A DNA stretch of 64,000 nucleotides from Prinsepia uniflora. Its lineage: Eukaryota; Streptophyta; Magnoliopsida; Rosales; Rosaceae. Below are positions 1-12,143 of this stretch, one piece after another. The notes under the pieces are model-generated. The model had not been told where the DNA came from and did not search any database. It was given only the letters and a program-made list of their open reading frames with translations. Location of the stretch: the NCBI GenBank assembly GCA_032719365.1, contig CM064867.1, forward strand, positions 44,107,651 to 44,171,650. Direction: 5' to 3'. The position numbers and the translations under genes are program-made. Position 1 is the stretch's first letter; each line of letters opens with the position of its first letter.

Positions 1-2445
1 GGCTTCAGAGTACACAAGGATCCGGAGGAGGTATGTGATGTCTCGGTCTCTGCTATAGCCCGCATCCGCTGTCAACTCTAAGGGCAATCAAAACATTTAA
101 AAGCTGTGAGTGGACAAAAAAAATAATTTAATAAAAATATTTTATAAGAAAAGACGTTTATACCTTTCACTAAAAAGCATGCATGCATTCGAAAGCCATT
201 TATCCAAAAGAACCATATGTGGGAACTAAGCCCAAAACCATAAATGAAACCACCCATATAGGCCACTGCCCAAATCCATATGGGACTCAGCCCAAAACCA
301 GTACATAGGTCATATAAAATATAACCAATCCTGTCACGGTATCTAAAGCTACGCGCGTGCTACCCGGAGTCTCAAATCCCAAGTCTCCGCAGGGTCCACC
401 CAGGTCAATGTCTACAGATCAATGACCCTTCCTAGGGGTTACAATCCAATAGCCTTTCTGAGAGTAAGGTGCCCAACGGGGGCGACTCCACTCAGTTAGT
501 GCTCTATGACTACTCAGGGGTCCACCCAGGCTAACGACCCTCCGCGGAGGAGACAATCCAAATAAAGGAAGGTATATGAATATATATACATATATATCAA
601 AAACATTCTTAAAACCTTTCAAGGGATTCATACCCGGTCCACATAAACAATCATGATCCAGAAAATTCATTTAGGGTCCCCGACCCAAAATCATAAACGT
701 AAACCAACTAGGCCTCTGGCCCGAACTCATGACTCAATTGGGCATCATGCTCGATATCGCAGGGTCAGTCGCAACTTCGATCGTAGTGATGCGTGCAACC
801 ATCCGTCCAGGATCGCCCTCAATCCTGGTATGTTGCCGTGAACGAATCAACCGACGCGACCACCACTAGATCATGGTGCACTCATCACCGATCGATAACC
901 TGAACTGTCAGCACTCCAAAGTCGAGCCTCAAGTGGCTGCTCGACAACGGGTTGTGCATCGTGACCACTCTGGAAGGAACACGTCCCAGTTTGGAGGCGA
1001 GCGTTGTATCGTCCGTCGCCGTGCACATAGCACTCGCCGCGACCACGACTCAAACACGTAGGTCACCAATAAGGCCACATGCCGGAGACAAAATCAAATG
1101 GGTCTCATGCTCGAGTTTATCCTTTTTAAATCCAAAACCATTTCATTTAAACCATCGTAGAAAGCATAGTACGTATAAGCACCGTATAACGTTGAAACCT
1201 CGAAATACGTGCCAAAACGTGAACACACACAAATACACTCATGGCATCACAAAATATGTATTAAAACACATAATAAACATATATGTATGCATCAATTTAG
1301 AAAACAAGGTCCACTCACAGACCGCCGGAGTTGTCGCCTCGATACGGGCATCGTACGCCTTCCTGGGTCAATCACCATCTTCGGGGCTCCTAAACCTGTC
1401 CAAATCACTTTAGAGGGTTACTAACTACTTAATTAAGCCCTCACTAAAGCCCCCTAATTTTATTGGATTTTTAACTATTTTTAAACGAGCTCCAAAACTT
1501 TCGGACAACCCAAACTATATCGAGACGATGTCCGATCAACTCCAATCCAGTCCCAAAATATTCGTTACATCAAATAGATGATTTCACATGTTGGATGTTT
1601 CCCCAGAAGGTGGCTCCTGCGCCCACATGCACCACCCAAAGGTGATGCGCGTGGGAGCCACGCGCCAGTGAACAGTTTTCTTCTTACTCAGGTAGACCGG
1701 TCCGAACCGGCCGGTCCAGTTCAGCCTTGTATAGCTAGTCTAACTGGACCGGCGTGACCTGTCCAGGGCTATCCCATCTTTATTTTTCGTCCATTTCTTC
1801 CCCTTATGATTTCAATCTTCCTAACTCAACCCTAGCAACCTAATTGTATGATGAAAACCATGAAAAACCCTTTGAAACCACCCGTTTAATTTCTTCCCTC
1901 ACGGTCTCTATTTTTCCCGGCCACCCCCAAGGCGTCCCAGCCTTCCTCTGCCATCCAAAGCCCCTCCTAATCTTCCTACAAGCCTACTAAACCTCTCCCA
2001 ATCACCCAAAACCATCCATAACATCCTAAACCAAAAATTCAAATTAAAACAATCAAAATAAGGCTGTCGGGTTACCTAGGTTCTGGGCTATCGCCGCCGT
2101 CCACGGTGGCCCTTGTCATCACAAGCCATCACAAACTCATCCTCACTCTTCTCCTACCTCTCACAGAATTAAAAGGAAAGGGATATGGATTTCGGTTCAC
2201 GGGTGAGATCAGGTTTGGTTTGCACGAACAAGAAAGGGGGAATGCAGGTATGCAATCTCAATGGGAAATGGATGAGTGACACTTGTCACTCATCTATTGG
2301 GCCTGAGAAAATATATGGGGCCCACTTGAGACAAAATTCAAGTCGTCTCGTAAAACGTGCAATAGTTCCTCGGAACTTTGATGAACCATAACTTCTCCGT
2401 TCGACGTGCTGTCTGTCTACGCATTCGTATCGACCCGATCTACGT
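1..2445 (-). repeat. Family A LTR, left copy (3' LTR of a minus-strand element), truncated at both visible ends
   Basis: The sequence aligns along its length with 14880-17290, the other family A LTR, and more loosely with the LTRs at 51471 and 54597. On the minus strand it carries the shared landmarks in order: the 24-bp GATGAGTGACA palindrome (2271-2294), a perfect 19-bp GCGCGTG palindrome (1647-1665), and the bracket pair at 1309-1320 and 104-115. The window starts about 100 bp inside the LTR. Similarity to the partner stops near 2445, so the outer 150 bp or so with the TGTAAC terminus are missing. No coding sequence is visible; the open frames are short and low-complexity. Confidence 0.8.
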
Positions 2446-3821
2446 ATCGACACTTGTCACATCAAAAATACCTCAAAACAACTCGATCACTTTGATCGTT
2501 ACCACACGACTCATTCTCACTCACCCCAAGCACTTACTTGTCAAGTCACTGGATGTGACACTATGAGTCGTCTGATCTCCAAGTCAACCCAATTTGACCT
2601 ACAGCCTAGGTGTTCGGTTCTTACGCCCTCTTTGAACCCTTTAGTTGTCATATCACTCCTCGTCATCCCACCTAAGGAAAATTCAAGGAGAATCCAAGAT
2701 GATGACATCAAAGTTCATCCTATGTCATCCTCCAGCTCCCAGCACCATTTGCTAAAGAGTAGAAAATGAGAAGTCTCCTTCACCGACTTCGGAATCGGGA
2801 GTAGTTGCAACTATGTTGGAAATAGTTATGCTTAACTGTTTCAATTCCTGAGCTAGAAGTCCTTCTTCCCCGACTAAGAGTATTCTATGATAATTACTGT
2901 AGTACTTAATCCATTCCTTCCGAACTAAACACTTCCAACTTTTCCAACCAACGACAACTGTCGATAACTACTGTAATGACCCATTCTATTTCTCACCACC
3001 AGATTTCTCCTCAAATAAGCTTACACGAATTCAAGAGTTATGGTCAACCGCAGTCAACCACAACCAATCCGAAATGGACTATCAAGTCCTCAGCTTATCC
3101 AGACACCATCCATATGTTCGTGACTACCATTTATGCACATCCAAAAGGATGTCAATTCATCTTAACCTGATGTACCGCTTGACCGAAGAGTCACAACAGG
3201 CTCCTGCTGTGATCGGCAATCAAATCCTTGCCTAACTCCGTACCTGACCAATCGGTCTCCAATCCCCACGACTCTGGGTATGACTATCCCGACAATCCAT
3301 GCCAAAGAATGAACGTTCCCCAAACGTTCCCTAATTCTCAACAACCATCAACAAAGCCACCCTCGGTCGTGGTACCGACCACGAACTTGTACAGACACAA
3401 CCCACGTACAATCACCACCAAGACTCCAAACCTAAGTGATCAACTCACCGCCAGTACCAACCGCTTAACACATAACATCCACCAATTGGACCACCTCAGA
3501 ATCTGATCCATAAGTACCACTCTCCTGGTCACTCGTTTGATCAACCACTAACTAGGGTTATTACGAACCCGACTGCTGCCTGTAGTACGTCCATCTCGAG
3601 TGATCCTTCGCTCTCAAATCTGAAGAGTCGTCACACTCTGGTATTGGTGTCCCTAACCACAATCTGTGGATCTCGTCCTCTCGTAACTCCACGGCTCCTA
3701 GCCGCTGGCCTCCACAAGGACTCGGCCATACTCCGTGCCTAAGCCTCCACAACCGTTACATGCGCAAACACATCTTATCATGCCACACAACACTGCTCCA
3801 AGCATCCTCCACTAGTTGACA
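2446..3821 (-). repeat. Decayed internal domain of the family A element, left part
   Basis: No gene is visible. Scattered blocks resemble the family G internal domain: the stretch near 2655-2740 resembles 59375-59440, and the stretch near 3560-3590 resembles 60535-60580. This implies an old minus-strand internal domain. It continues at 14158 after the inserted family B array. Frames of up to 92 codons occur, but none gives a recognisable protein. The left edge, where the LTR and polypurine tract should meet, is lost. Confidence 0.55.
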
Positions 3822-6800
3822 AGTAACAACCCGTCCCGAGAGCCGGGATTAGTGGAGTGATTAAGGTGAGATTAGCAGGGCTAATCGGTGGTTAGTTGGT
3901 CCCGATACGGTCATTGACTTAGAATGACGATTTTACCCCTAGTTTGGGCAAAAAGTTGATTTTTAGTTCGGGTGGTCAAGTGGACTTTGACCGGTGACCA
4001 GGACATAGTTTAGGACGTCACGAACCCATAGGCAGGTGGCATGCTTGATTCCGACATCCGAGAAGGAAGTTGTGATGTTCGGAAGGTTGGGGGCCTAACC
4101 GTAATTTGGGTAAAATAGGGGGAATAGTTGACTTTTTGTATAATCGGGTTTGGAGATGTTGACCTAGGATGGTTAGATAGATCTCGTCGTCCTGAGTTCG
4201 ATGACAGGCGGCACGTATTCATCGGACTTACGATGTGTGAGATATGGGTCTAGAAAGGTAGTGGCATAACCGTAAATTTGAGTAAAAAGGAAGGGCAGTT
4301 TGGTCTTTTGTGTTCTGGAATTTGTGCAGAGAGAGAACAGATGGACGGCTGGGATTGGACCATGTGGGAGTGCATGGATTGGATGGTGACACGTGTTGAA
4401 GGACTAGAGGGTTCTGGGTGGATCTGGTGTGAGCACGGTTCCAATTACTTAGGTGAGCCCGTGTGTGATCGTGTGTGTGTTTCGACCAGAGTGAAACAAA
4501 GTGAGGCGGTGAGGAAAAATTGAAGGTTGATCATGGGTGCTGGTGAGTTGTGAGTGTGTGTGGGTGTCCAGAGAGTGGAAGGGAGACGGTAAGAAGGTTG
4601 GGAGGTGCGGAGGTCGCGTGGTTGTGCGGTTGGAAGCCACGGGGATTTCAGAGAAAACAGAGAGGAGGTGTGAGCTTGTGGTGGTGCGGTGGCCGTGTAC
4701 GGTGCAAGGGGACTCGAGAGGAGGCTGAGGCGGCTCTGTGGACTCCAGGGAACGCGGCGGCGAGCACGGCGGTGGATGGTTGCAGGTAAATTCTAATCTC
4801 CATGTATGTGCTCTGTTTTTCCGTTGAGCTTCAAATCGAAAGTCGTGAGTCTAGGGAGTGAATCGAAGAGTCTAGGGGAGCCTAAGGAGTTCAGTTGAGT
4901 CCAGGGCGTCGTTTGGTTGAGCTGCCGTGACGGGAGGTGCACGGTGGAGGTTAACACGACAGAGTGTGCTTGTGTGCTCTGTTTTGGCCGTGAGTTTCAA
5001 ACGGCGAGTCGTGAAGATTGGAGTAGAGTCGAAGGTCCAGGTGAGTTGGGTGAGGTTAAGGATGATCTTCGGACGAGTTTGGTGTAGCCACCGTGAAGGG
5101 GGGTGAGCTGGGTGGCCGGGATGGAAAACAGGGGAATTGGGCCGTCTGGTTTCAAGCTTGGGTCGACGATGATGGGGCCGTGTCGAGGTGAACGGAGTAC
5201 GGGAATAGGTGGGGCAGGTCTGGACGAAACTGTGGGTGAAAAGAGGGGTTAAATTGGTGGCCGGACGGCGGAGATCAATTCTCGCCGGTTCAGCCTGCGA
5301 CGGCCGGTTCAGCACAGGTTGAAGATGGTACTGTAGCTGGCGCGTGAGTCCCACGCGCAGCCACTTTGGGCGGCGCGTGGGGGCGCGTGCGGCGGTTTCC
5401 GGTGAAGCGTCTAACTAAGTTTTTGTTCTAAATGTCATGACGAAGCCAATGGACTAAGTTTCGGGTTCTTCGGACGTTGTTTCGGGTTAGTTTTGCAAGG
5501 TCGAAGGTCTAGGGTTCCGCTAAAAAGTATTTGTAGAAGTTCGGGAAATGTAAGGGACTTGAGTAGGACTCTTGTGAAATAGTTAGTAACCTCGTTATGG
5601 GTTTTGGACAGGTTCGGGAAGCCGAGGATAGCGAATGGCCGGGGACGGCGTAAATGCGCGCGTATCGAGGCGACGCTGAAATGGTCTGTGAGTGGACTTT
5701 GTTTTTTTTAACTCTTGATGCATGCATATATGTTTTTATATGATTTCTATACTTGATTCTATGATGTGAGTTATGTTTGTACTGGTTTATGGTTTTGTAC
5801 GTTTTTCGTGGAAAATGACAGTTTACACGTTTTACGAGGTTTTGATAACTATCGTGATTTGAACCTGGTTTTAAAGGTTGGAATTTAAGGAACGTAAAGG
5901 ATTTGAAAAGTATTTAGGCCCAATTCAAAGGTGTTTTCGGAAATGAGATTTCGGGTTTCGGAATCGGAATTCCGGGTGACGATTCGGGATTCGATGCGGG
6001 ACTTGAAGCGAATTTCGGGTTTGGGTTCAGAATGGTTATTCCGGATGCTAGCTTACGGAATGATGGTTGCGGACTCGGACCGGAAAATGAGAAGGAAATG
6101 AGTTCTGGGTCTGGATTCGGAATGACGGTTGTGGATGCCGGAAGGGCATCAGACCAGTGGTTTCGGATTCGGGTCTGGATATGGTAATGGAAAATGATTT
6201 TAAATGGTTTTCGATTGGATTTGCTGGATCTGGATATTGGGTTTAAAGACCCGGATATATGTGACGGGGGACCGGCCGGATTGAGTTTAAAGACTCGGGA
6301 GTTTAAAGACTCGGATATGATTAAGGCCTGGATTGAGTTTAAAGACTCGGGAGTTTAAAGACTCGGATAGATTCAGCAGGTTCGATGGATGAGAATGTGA
6401 CTTTAAATGTGTTTTGGGTTTCACTAAGGCTTGATGCTGATGTTTTGGGCAGTGGCCCGGATGCAATGGTTTTTGTGGTTTTGGGCTGAGGCCCGGAATT
6501 GGGAAAAAGAAAATGTGTTTGATTTTCGTATATTGTTTTATGACGTAAATGGATATGCATGCATTGGTTTGTTTTACACGGAGGGTATAGATGTTTATGT
6601 TTTCTGAAAACTGTTTTGAACTTAACTTTATTTTTTGTCCACTCACAGTCTTTTCGTGTTTTCGATACCCTCCAGGTTGTTGCGGTGCGGGCTGTTGGGC
6701 AAGAGAGATGGAGACATCACACGTACGATCCACAGTAGCACTCTGGGAAGTTCGGAAGATTTTTGGACGGTCAGGTCGAAACTCCCTTGTCTGACTTACG

Positions 6801-6905
6801 TGTCACACGGAGGTTAGACGTTAGTTTGACCCTTGTGTCATGTGTAAGTTAGACGGGAGCGGGGTTTAGCCCTTAATCCCGGGGGATTAGGGGTGGGCCC
6901 TGACA
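3822..6905 (+). repeat. Family B LTR, copy 1
   Basis: This complete 3084-bp LTR runs from (A/T)GTAACAACCCGTCCCG to CCCTGACA. Landmarks are a perfect-armed 19-bp palindrome GCGCGTGAGTCCCACGCGC at 5340-5358, CTGTGAGTGGAC at 5686-5697, and five mini-hairpins of the GAGTTTAAAGACTC type at 6239-6364. The inverse motif GTCCACTCACAG follows at 6636-6647. The 5' 450 bp hold two degenerate sub-repeats (4010-4160 and 4190-4310). Antisense open frames of 148-160 codons are basic, low-complexity and match no family I know. Confidence 0.92.
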
Positions 6906-7983
6906 ATTGGTATCAGAGCGAGGTTTTGAGGGTTCTGCTAGAGGTTTGGTTTCCAGCGTCGTTGGTTCGGCGACTGGGGTGGTGTAGAACTACTGTGGAT
7001 GTGATGTCTCGAGGTGGAACAGCCCGTCAGCAACCTGGATACGATAGTGATAGTCTGTTTGAGGTGGTTAGATAGCAATGTGTGAGGGTGCTAGTCGCTC
7101 GGTACGCGATGCGAGGTAAGACGTACGTCGGTTTAAGATCGGAACTTTGGTGTGTTGGCACGGGTTGAAGAAACCTGGAAGTAGCCAGTGAGCTACGGAT
7201 GGGTAGGCTGGTCGGCTTGAGGGGCCCCCGAGAGTAGTTCGAAGAGTTAGAGAGATACTAGAGAGATACGGGGCCAAGGAGGCCGATTGTGGTGGCCGGC
7301 TGGGCCAGGTGGTTTTAGTTTGTTGACCTTTGATCAGTAAGGTTGAGTGGTCATTGCGTGTTTGGCTAACCCGAACGATGAGGATGGTTTGAGGTACCCT
7401 ATGGACTTACTGGATCGTAGTCCTTGTGGTTTGGGCCGACTTACGGCTGGTGATTATCTGGTCAGTCTGCTGTTGGTTGATTAGAGGAGAGCAGATGACG
7501 CTCAGTGAACCTAGGCTAGTCTGGACAGGTGTAACCATCGGTGGGATGAAGGTTGCCGGGATGGTCGGGGACCATGGTGAGTCTGTTGAAGGACGACGGG
7601 AAGAATAGGAAAGGAGTGACAATAACTGATCGAGATGAGGTTATTGGAGGAGAGAACCCACAAGCTAGAGTTTGCCTTTAGGACTTTGTAGATTTATTCC
7701 GATAGTGGCCGAAGTAACAACCGAGGGAGGAGCCAGCCAGTAGGAAAGCCTTTGTTTGCTGTTCATAGAGTTTCCCTTGCGTACACCAGGTAGTTGTTAC
7801 ATAGCTAGGGTTGGCCATAGTAACCGTAGTTGGGGATGGAGTGAAATACCCAAGGTGGAGATGATAGACAGGAAACCCAGGGGAAGTTGTGGTTGATCTA
7901 GTGTGGATTCCAGGTAGGAGACCCTAAGTGTTGGGAACTAGTTGCGGAATTTCGGGGACAAAATTCTTTTTAGGTGGGTAGAT
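6906..7983 (+). repeat. Family B internal domain 1 (non-coding, gag start relic)
   Basis: The domain opens with AT and the PBS at 6908-6919. It closes with the purine-rich AGGTGGGTAGAT (7972-7983), preceded by TTTCGGGGACAAAATTC. A short frame starting with ATG at 7003 reads MSRGGTARQQPGYDSD and stops after 23 codons. Its position just after the PBS and its likeness to the equivalent place in family G suggest a truncated gag N-terminus. Nothing else in the 1.08 kb resembles protease, reverse transcriptase or integrase. Confidence 0.85.
6908..6919 (+). other. Primer-binding site, initiator tRNA-Met type
   Basis: TGGTATCAGAGC lies two bases after the LTR end and is the complement of the 3' end of plant initiator tRNA-Met. 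This is where minus-strand DNA synthesis of the element would start. Confidence 0.93.
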
Positions 7984-10900
7984 TGTAACAACCCGTCCCG
8001 AGAGCCGGGATTAGTGGAGTGATTAAGGTGAGATTAGCAGGGCTAATCGGTGGTTAGTTGGTCCCGATAAGGTCATTGACTTAGAATGACGATTTTGCCC
8101 CTAGTTTGGGCAAAAAGTTGATTTTTAGTTCGGGTGGTCAAGTGGACTTTGACCGGTGACCAGGACATAGTTTAGGACGTCACGAACCCATAGGCAGGTA
8201 GCATGCTTGATTCCGACATTCGAGAAGGAAGTTGTGATGTTCGGAAGGTTGGGGGCCTAACCGTAATTTGGGTAAAATAGGGGGAATAGTTGACTTTTTG
8301 TATAATCGGGTTTTGAGATGTTGACCTAGGATGGTTAGATAGATCTCGTCGTCCTGAGTTCGATGACAGGCGGCACGTATTCATCGGACTTACGATGTGT
8401 GAGATATGGGTCTAGAAAGGTAGTGGCATAACCGTAAATTTGAGTAAAAAGGAAGGGCAGTTTGGTCTTTTGTGTTCTGGAATTTGTGCAGAGAGAGAAC
8501 AGATGGACGGCTGGGATTGGACCATGTGGGAGTGCATGGATTGGATGGTGACACGTGTTGAAGGACTAGAGGGTTCTGGGTGGATCTGGTGTGAGCACGG
8601 TTCCAATTACTTAGGTGAGCCCGTGTGTGATCGTGTGTGTGTTTCGACCAGAGTGAAACAGAGTGAGGCGGTGAGGAAAAATTGAAGGTTGATCACGGGT
8701 GCTGGTGAGTTGTGAGTGTGTGTGGGTGTCCAGAGAGTGGAAGGGAGACGGTAAGAAGGTTGGGAGGTGCGGAGGTCGCGTGGTTGTGCGGTTGGAAGCC
8801 ACGGGGATTTCAGAGAAAACAGAGAGGAGGTGTGAGCTTGTGGTGGTGCGGTGGCCGTGTACGGTGCAAGGGGACTCGAGAGGAGGCTGAGGCGGCTCTG
8901 TGGACTCCAGGGAACGCGGCGGCGAGCACGGCGGTGGATGGTTGCAGGTAAATTCTAATCTCCATGTATGTGCTCTGTTTTTCCGTTGAGCTTCAAATCG
9001 AAAGTCGTGAGTCTAGGGAGTGAATCGAAGAGTCTAGGGGAGCCTAAGGAGTTCAGTTGAGTCCAGGGCGTCGTTTGGTTGAGCTGCCGTGACGGGAGGT
9101 GCACGGTGGAGGTTAACACGACAGAGTGTGCTTGTGTGCTCTGTTTTGGCCGTGAGTTTCAAACGGCGAGTCGTGAAGATTGGAGTAGAGTCGAAGGTCC
9201 AGGTGAGTTGGGTGAGGTTAAGGATGATCTTCGGACGAGTTTGGTGTAGCCACCGTGAAGGGGGGTGAGCTGGGTGGCCGGGATGGAAAACAGGGGAATT
9301 GGGCCGTCTGGTTTCAAGCTTGGGTCGACGATGATGGGGCCGTGTCGAGGTGAACGGAGTACGGGAATAGGTGGGGCAGGTCTGGACGAAACTGTGGGTG
9401 AAAAGAGGGGTTAAATTGGTGGCCGGACGGCGGAGAACAATTCTCGCCGGTTCAGCCTGCGACGGCTGGTTCAGCACAGGTTGAAGATGGTACTGTAGCT
9501 GGCGCGTGAGTCCCACGCGCAGCCACTTTGGGCGGCGCGTGGGGGCGCGTGCGGCGGTTTCCGGTGAAGCGTCCAACTAAGTTTTTGTTCTAAATGTCAT
9601 GACGAAGCCAATGGACTAAGTTTCGGGTTCTTCGGACGTTGTTTCGGGTTAGTTTTGCAAGGTCGAAGGTCTAGGGTTCCGCTAAAAAGTATTTGTAGAA
9701 GTTCGGGAAAGGTAAGGGACTTGAGTAGGACTCTTGTGAAATAGTTAGTAACCTCGTTATGGGTTTTGGACAGGTTCGGGAAGCCGAGGATAGCGAATGG
9801 CCGGGGACGGCGTAAATGCGCGCGTATCGAGGCGACGCTGAAATGGTCTGTGAGTGGACTTTGTTTTTTTTAACTCTTGATGCATGCATATATGTTTTTA
9901 TATGATTTCTATACTTGATTCTATGATGTGAGTTATGTTTGTACTGGTTTATGGTTTTGTACGTTTTTCGAGGAAAATGACAGTTTACACGTTTTACGAG
10001 GTTTTGATAACTATCGTGATTTGAACCTGGTTTTAAAGGTTGGAATTTAAGGAACGTAAAGGATTTGAAAAGTATTTAGGCCCAATTCAAAGGTGTTTTC
10101 GGAAATGAGATTTCGGGTTTCGGAATCGGAATTCCGGGTGACGATTCGGGATTCGATGCGGGACTTGAAGCGAATTTCGGGTTTGGGTTCGGAATGGTTA
10201 TTCCGGATGCTAGCTTACGGAATGATGGTTGCGGACTCGGACCGGAAAATGAGAAGGAAATGAGTTCTGGGTCTGGATTCGGAATGACGGTTGTGGATGC
10301 CGGAAGGGCATCAGACCAGTGGTTTCGGATTCGGGTCTGGATATGGAAATGGAAAATGATTTTAAATGGTTTTGGATTGGATTTGCTGGATCTGGATATT
10401 GGGTTTAAAGACCCGGATATATGTGACGGGGGACCGGCCGGATTGAGTTTAAAGACTCGGGAGTTTAAAGACTCGGATATGATTAAGGACTGGATTGAGT
10501 TTAAAGACTCGGGAGTTTAAAGACTCGGATAGATCCAGCAGGTTCGATGGATGAGAATGTGACTTTAAATGTGTTTTGGGTTTCACTAAGGCTTGATGCT
10601 GATGTTTTGGGCAGTGGCCCGGATGCAATGGTTTTTGTGGTTTTGGGCTGAGGCCCGGAATTGGGAAAAAGAAAATGTGTTTGATTTTCGTATATTGTTT
10701 TATGACGTAAATGGATATGCATGCATTGGTTTGTTTTACACGGAGGGTATAGATGTTTATGTTTTCTGAAAATTGTTTTGAACTTAACTTTATTTTTTGT
10801 CCACTCACAGTCTTTTCGTGTTTTCGATACCCTCCAGGTTGTTGCGGTGTGGGCTGTTGGGCAAGAGAGATGGAGACATCACGCGTACGATCCACAGTAG

Positions 10901-11067
10901 CACTCTGGGAAGTTCGGAAGATTTTTGGACGGTCAGGTCGAAACTCCCTTGTCTGACTTACGTGTCACACGGAGGTTAGACGTTAGTTTGACCCTTGTGT
11001 CATGTGTAAGTTAGACGGGAGCGGGGTTTAGCCCTTAATCCCGGGGGATTAGGGGTGGGCCCTGACA
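7984..11067 (+). repeat. Family B LTR, copy 2
   Basis: This 3084-bp LTR has intact termini TGTAACAACC...CCTGACA and differs from copy 1 by scattered single substitutions. The 19-bp palindrome is at 9502-9520 and the hairpin array at 10401-10526. The bracket motifs lie near 9848 and 10798. It is shared by both tandem units, serving as 3' LTR of the first and 5' LTR of the second. Confidence 0.93.
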
Positions 11068-12143
11068 ATTGGTATCAGAGCGAGGTTTTGAGGGTTCTGC
11101 TAGAGGTTTGGTTTCCAGCGTCGTTGGTTCGGCGACTGGGGTGGTGTAGAACTACTGTGGATGTGATGTCTCGAGGTGGAACAGCCCGTCAGCAACCTGG
11201 ATACGATAGTGATAGTCTGTTTGAGGTGGTTAGATAGCAATGTGTGAGGGTGCTAGTCGCTCGGTACGCGATGCGAGGTAAGACGTACGTCGGTTTAAGA
11301 CTGGAACTTTGGTGTGTTGGCACGGGTTGAAGAAACCTGGAAGTAGCCAGTGAGCTACGGATGGGTAGGCTGGTCGGCCTGAGGGGCCCGAGAGTAGTTC
11401 GAAGAGTTAGAGAGATACTAGAGAGATACGGGGCCAAGGAGGCCGATTGTGGTGGCCGGCTGGGCCAGGTGGTTTTAGTTTGTTGACCTTTGATCAGTAA
11501 GGTTGAGTGGTCATTGCGGGTTTGGCTAACCCGAACGATGAGGATGGTTTGAGGTACCCTATGGACTTACTGGATCGTAGTCCTTGTGGTTTGGGCCGAC
11601 TTACGGCCGGTGATTATCTGGTCAGTCTGCTGTTGGTTGATTAGAGGAGAGCAGATGACGCTCAGTGAACCTAGGCTAGTCTGGACAGGTGTAACCATCG
11701 GTGGGATGAAGGTTTCCGGGATGGTCGGGGACCATGGTGAGTCTGTTGAAGGATGACGGGAAGAATAGGAAAGGAGTGACAATAACTGATCGAGATGAGG
11801 TTATTGGAGGAGAGAACCCACAAGCTAGAGTTTGCCTTTAGGACTTTGTAGACTTATTCTGATAGTGGCCGAAGTAACAACCGAGGGAGGAGCCAGCCAG
11901 TAGGAAAGCCTTTGTTTGCTGTTCATAGAGTTCCCCTTGCGTACACCAGGTAGTTGTTACATAGCTAGGGTTGGCCATAGTAACCGTAGTTGGGGATGGA
12001 GTGAAATACCCAAGGTGGAGATGATAGACAGGAAACCCAGGGGAAGTTGTGGTTGATCTAGTGTGGATTCCAGGTAGGAGACCCTAAGTGTTGGGAACTA
12101 GTTGCGGAATTTCGGGGACAAAATTCTTTTTAGGTGGGTAGAT
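11068..12143 (+). repeat. Family B internal domain 2
   Basis: This is a near-identical copy of 6906-7983, two bases shorter. The PBS is at 11070-11081, the gag-like start at 11165, and the purine tract AGGTGGGTAGAT at 12132-12143. One short deletion near 11385 changes a CCCCCG run to CCCG. Confidence 0.88.

Noticed and set aside
5686..6647. Bracket motifs considered as terminal inverted repeats of a DNA transposon
   Set aside because: I see no target-site duplication next to the brackets, and they lie at a fixed LTR position in families with different orientation and age. A cut-and-paste insertion is unlikely.
6287..6733. A 148-codon antisense frame in the family B LTR, also at 10449-10895
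   Set aside because: It runs through the mini-hairpin array and T-rich bracket, has low-complexity composition and no domain. Its conservation is explained by duplication.
9034..9576. A 180-codon antisense open frame in the family B LTR, repeated at 13194-13736 and partly at 4872-5354
   Set aside because: It is basic, rich in Pro, Thr and Arg, and resembles no protein family I know. Its conservation follows from the near-identity of the recent LTR copies, and the first copy differs at the start. Treated as chance.
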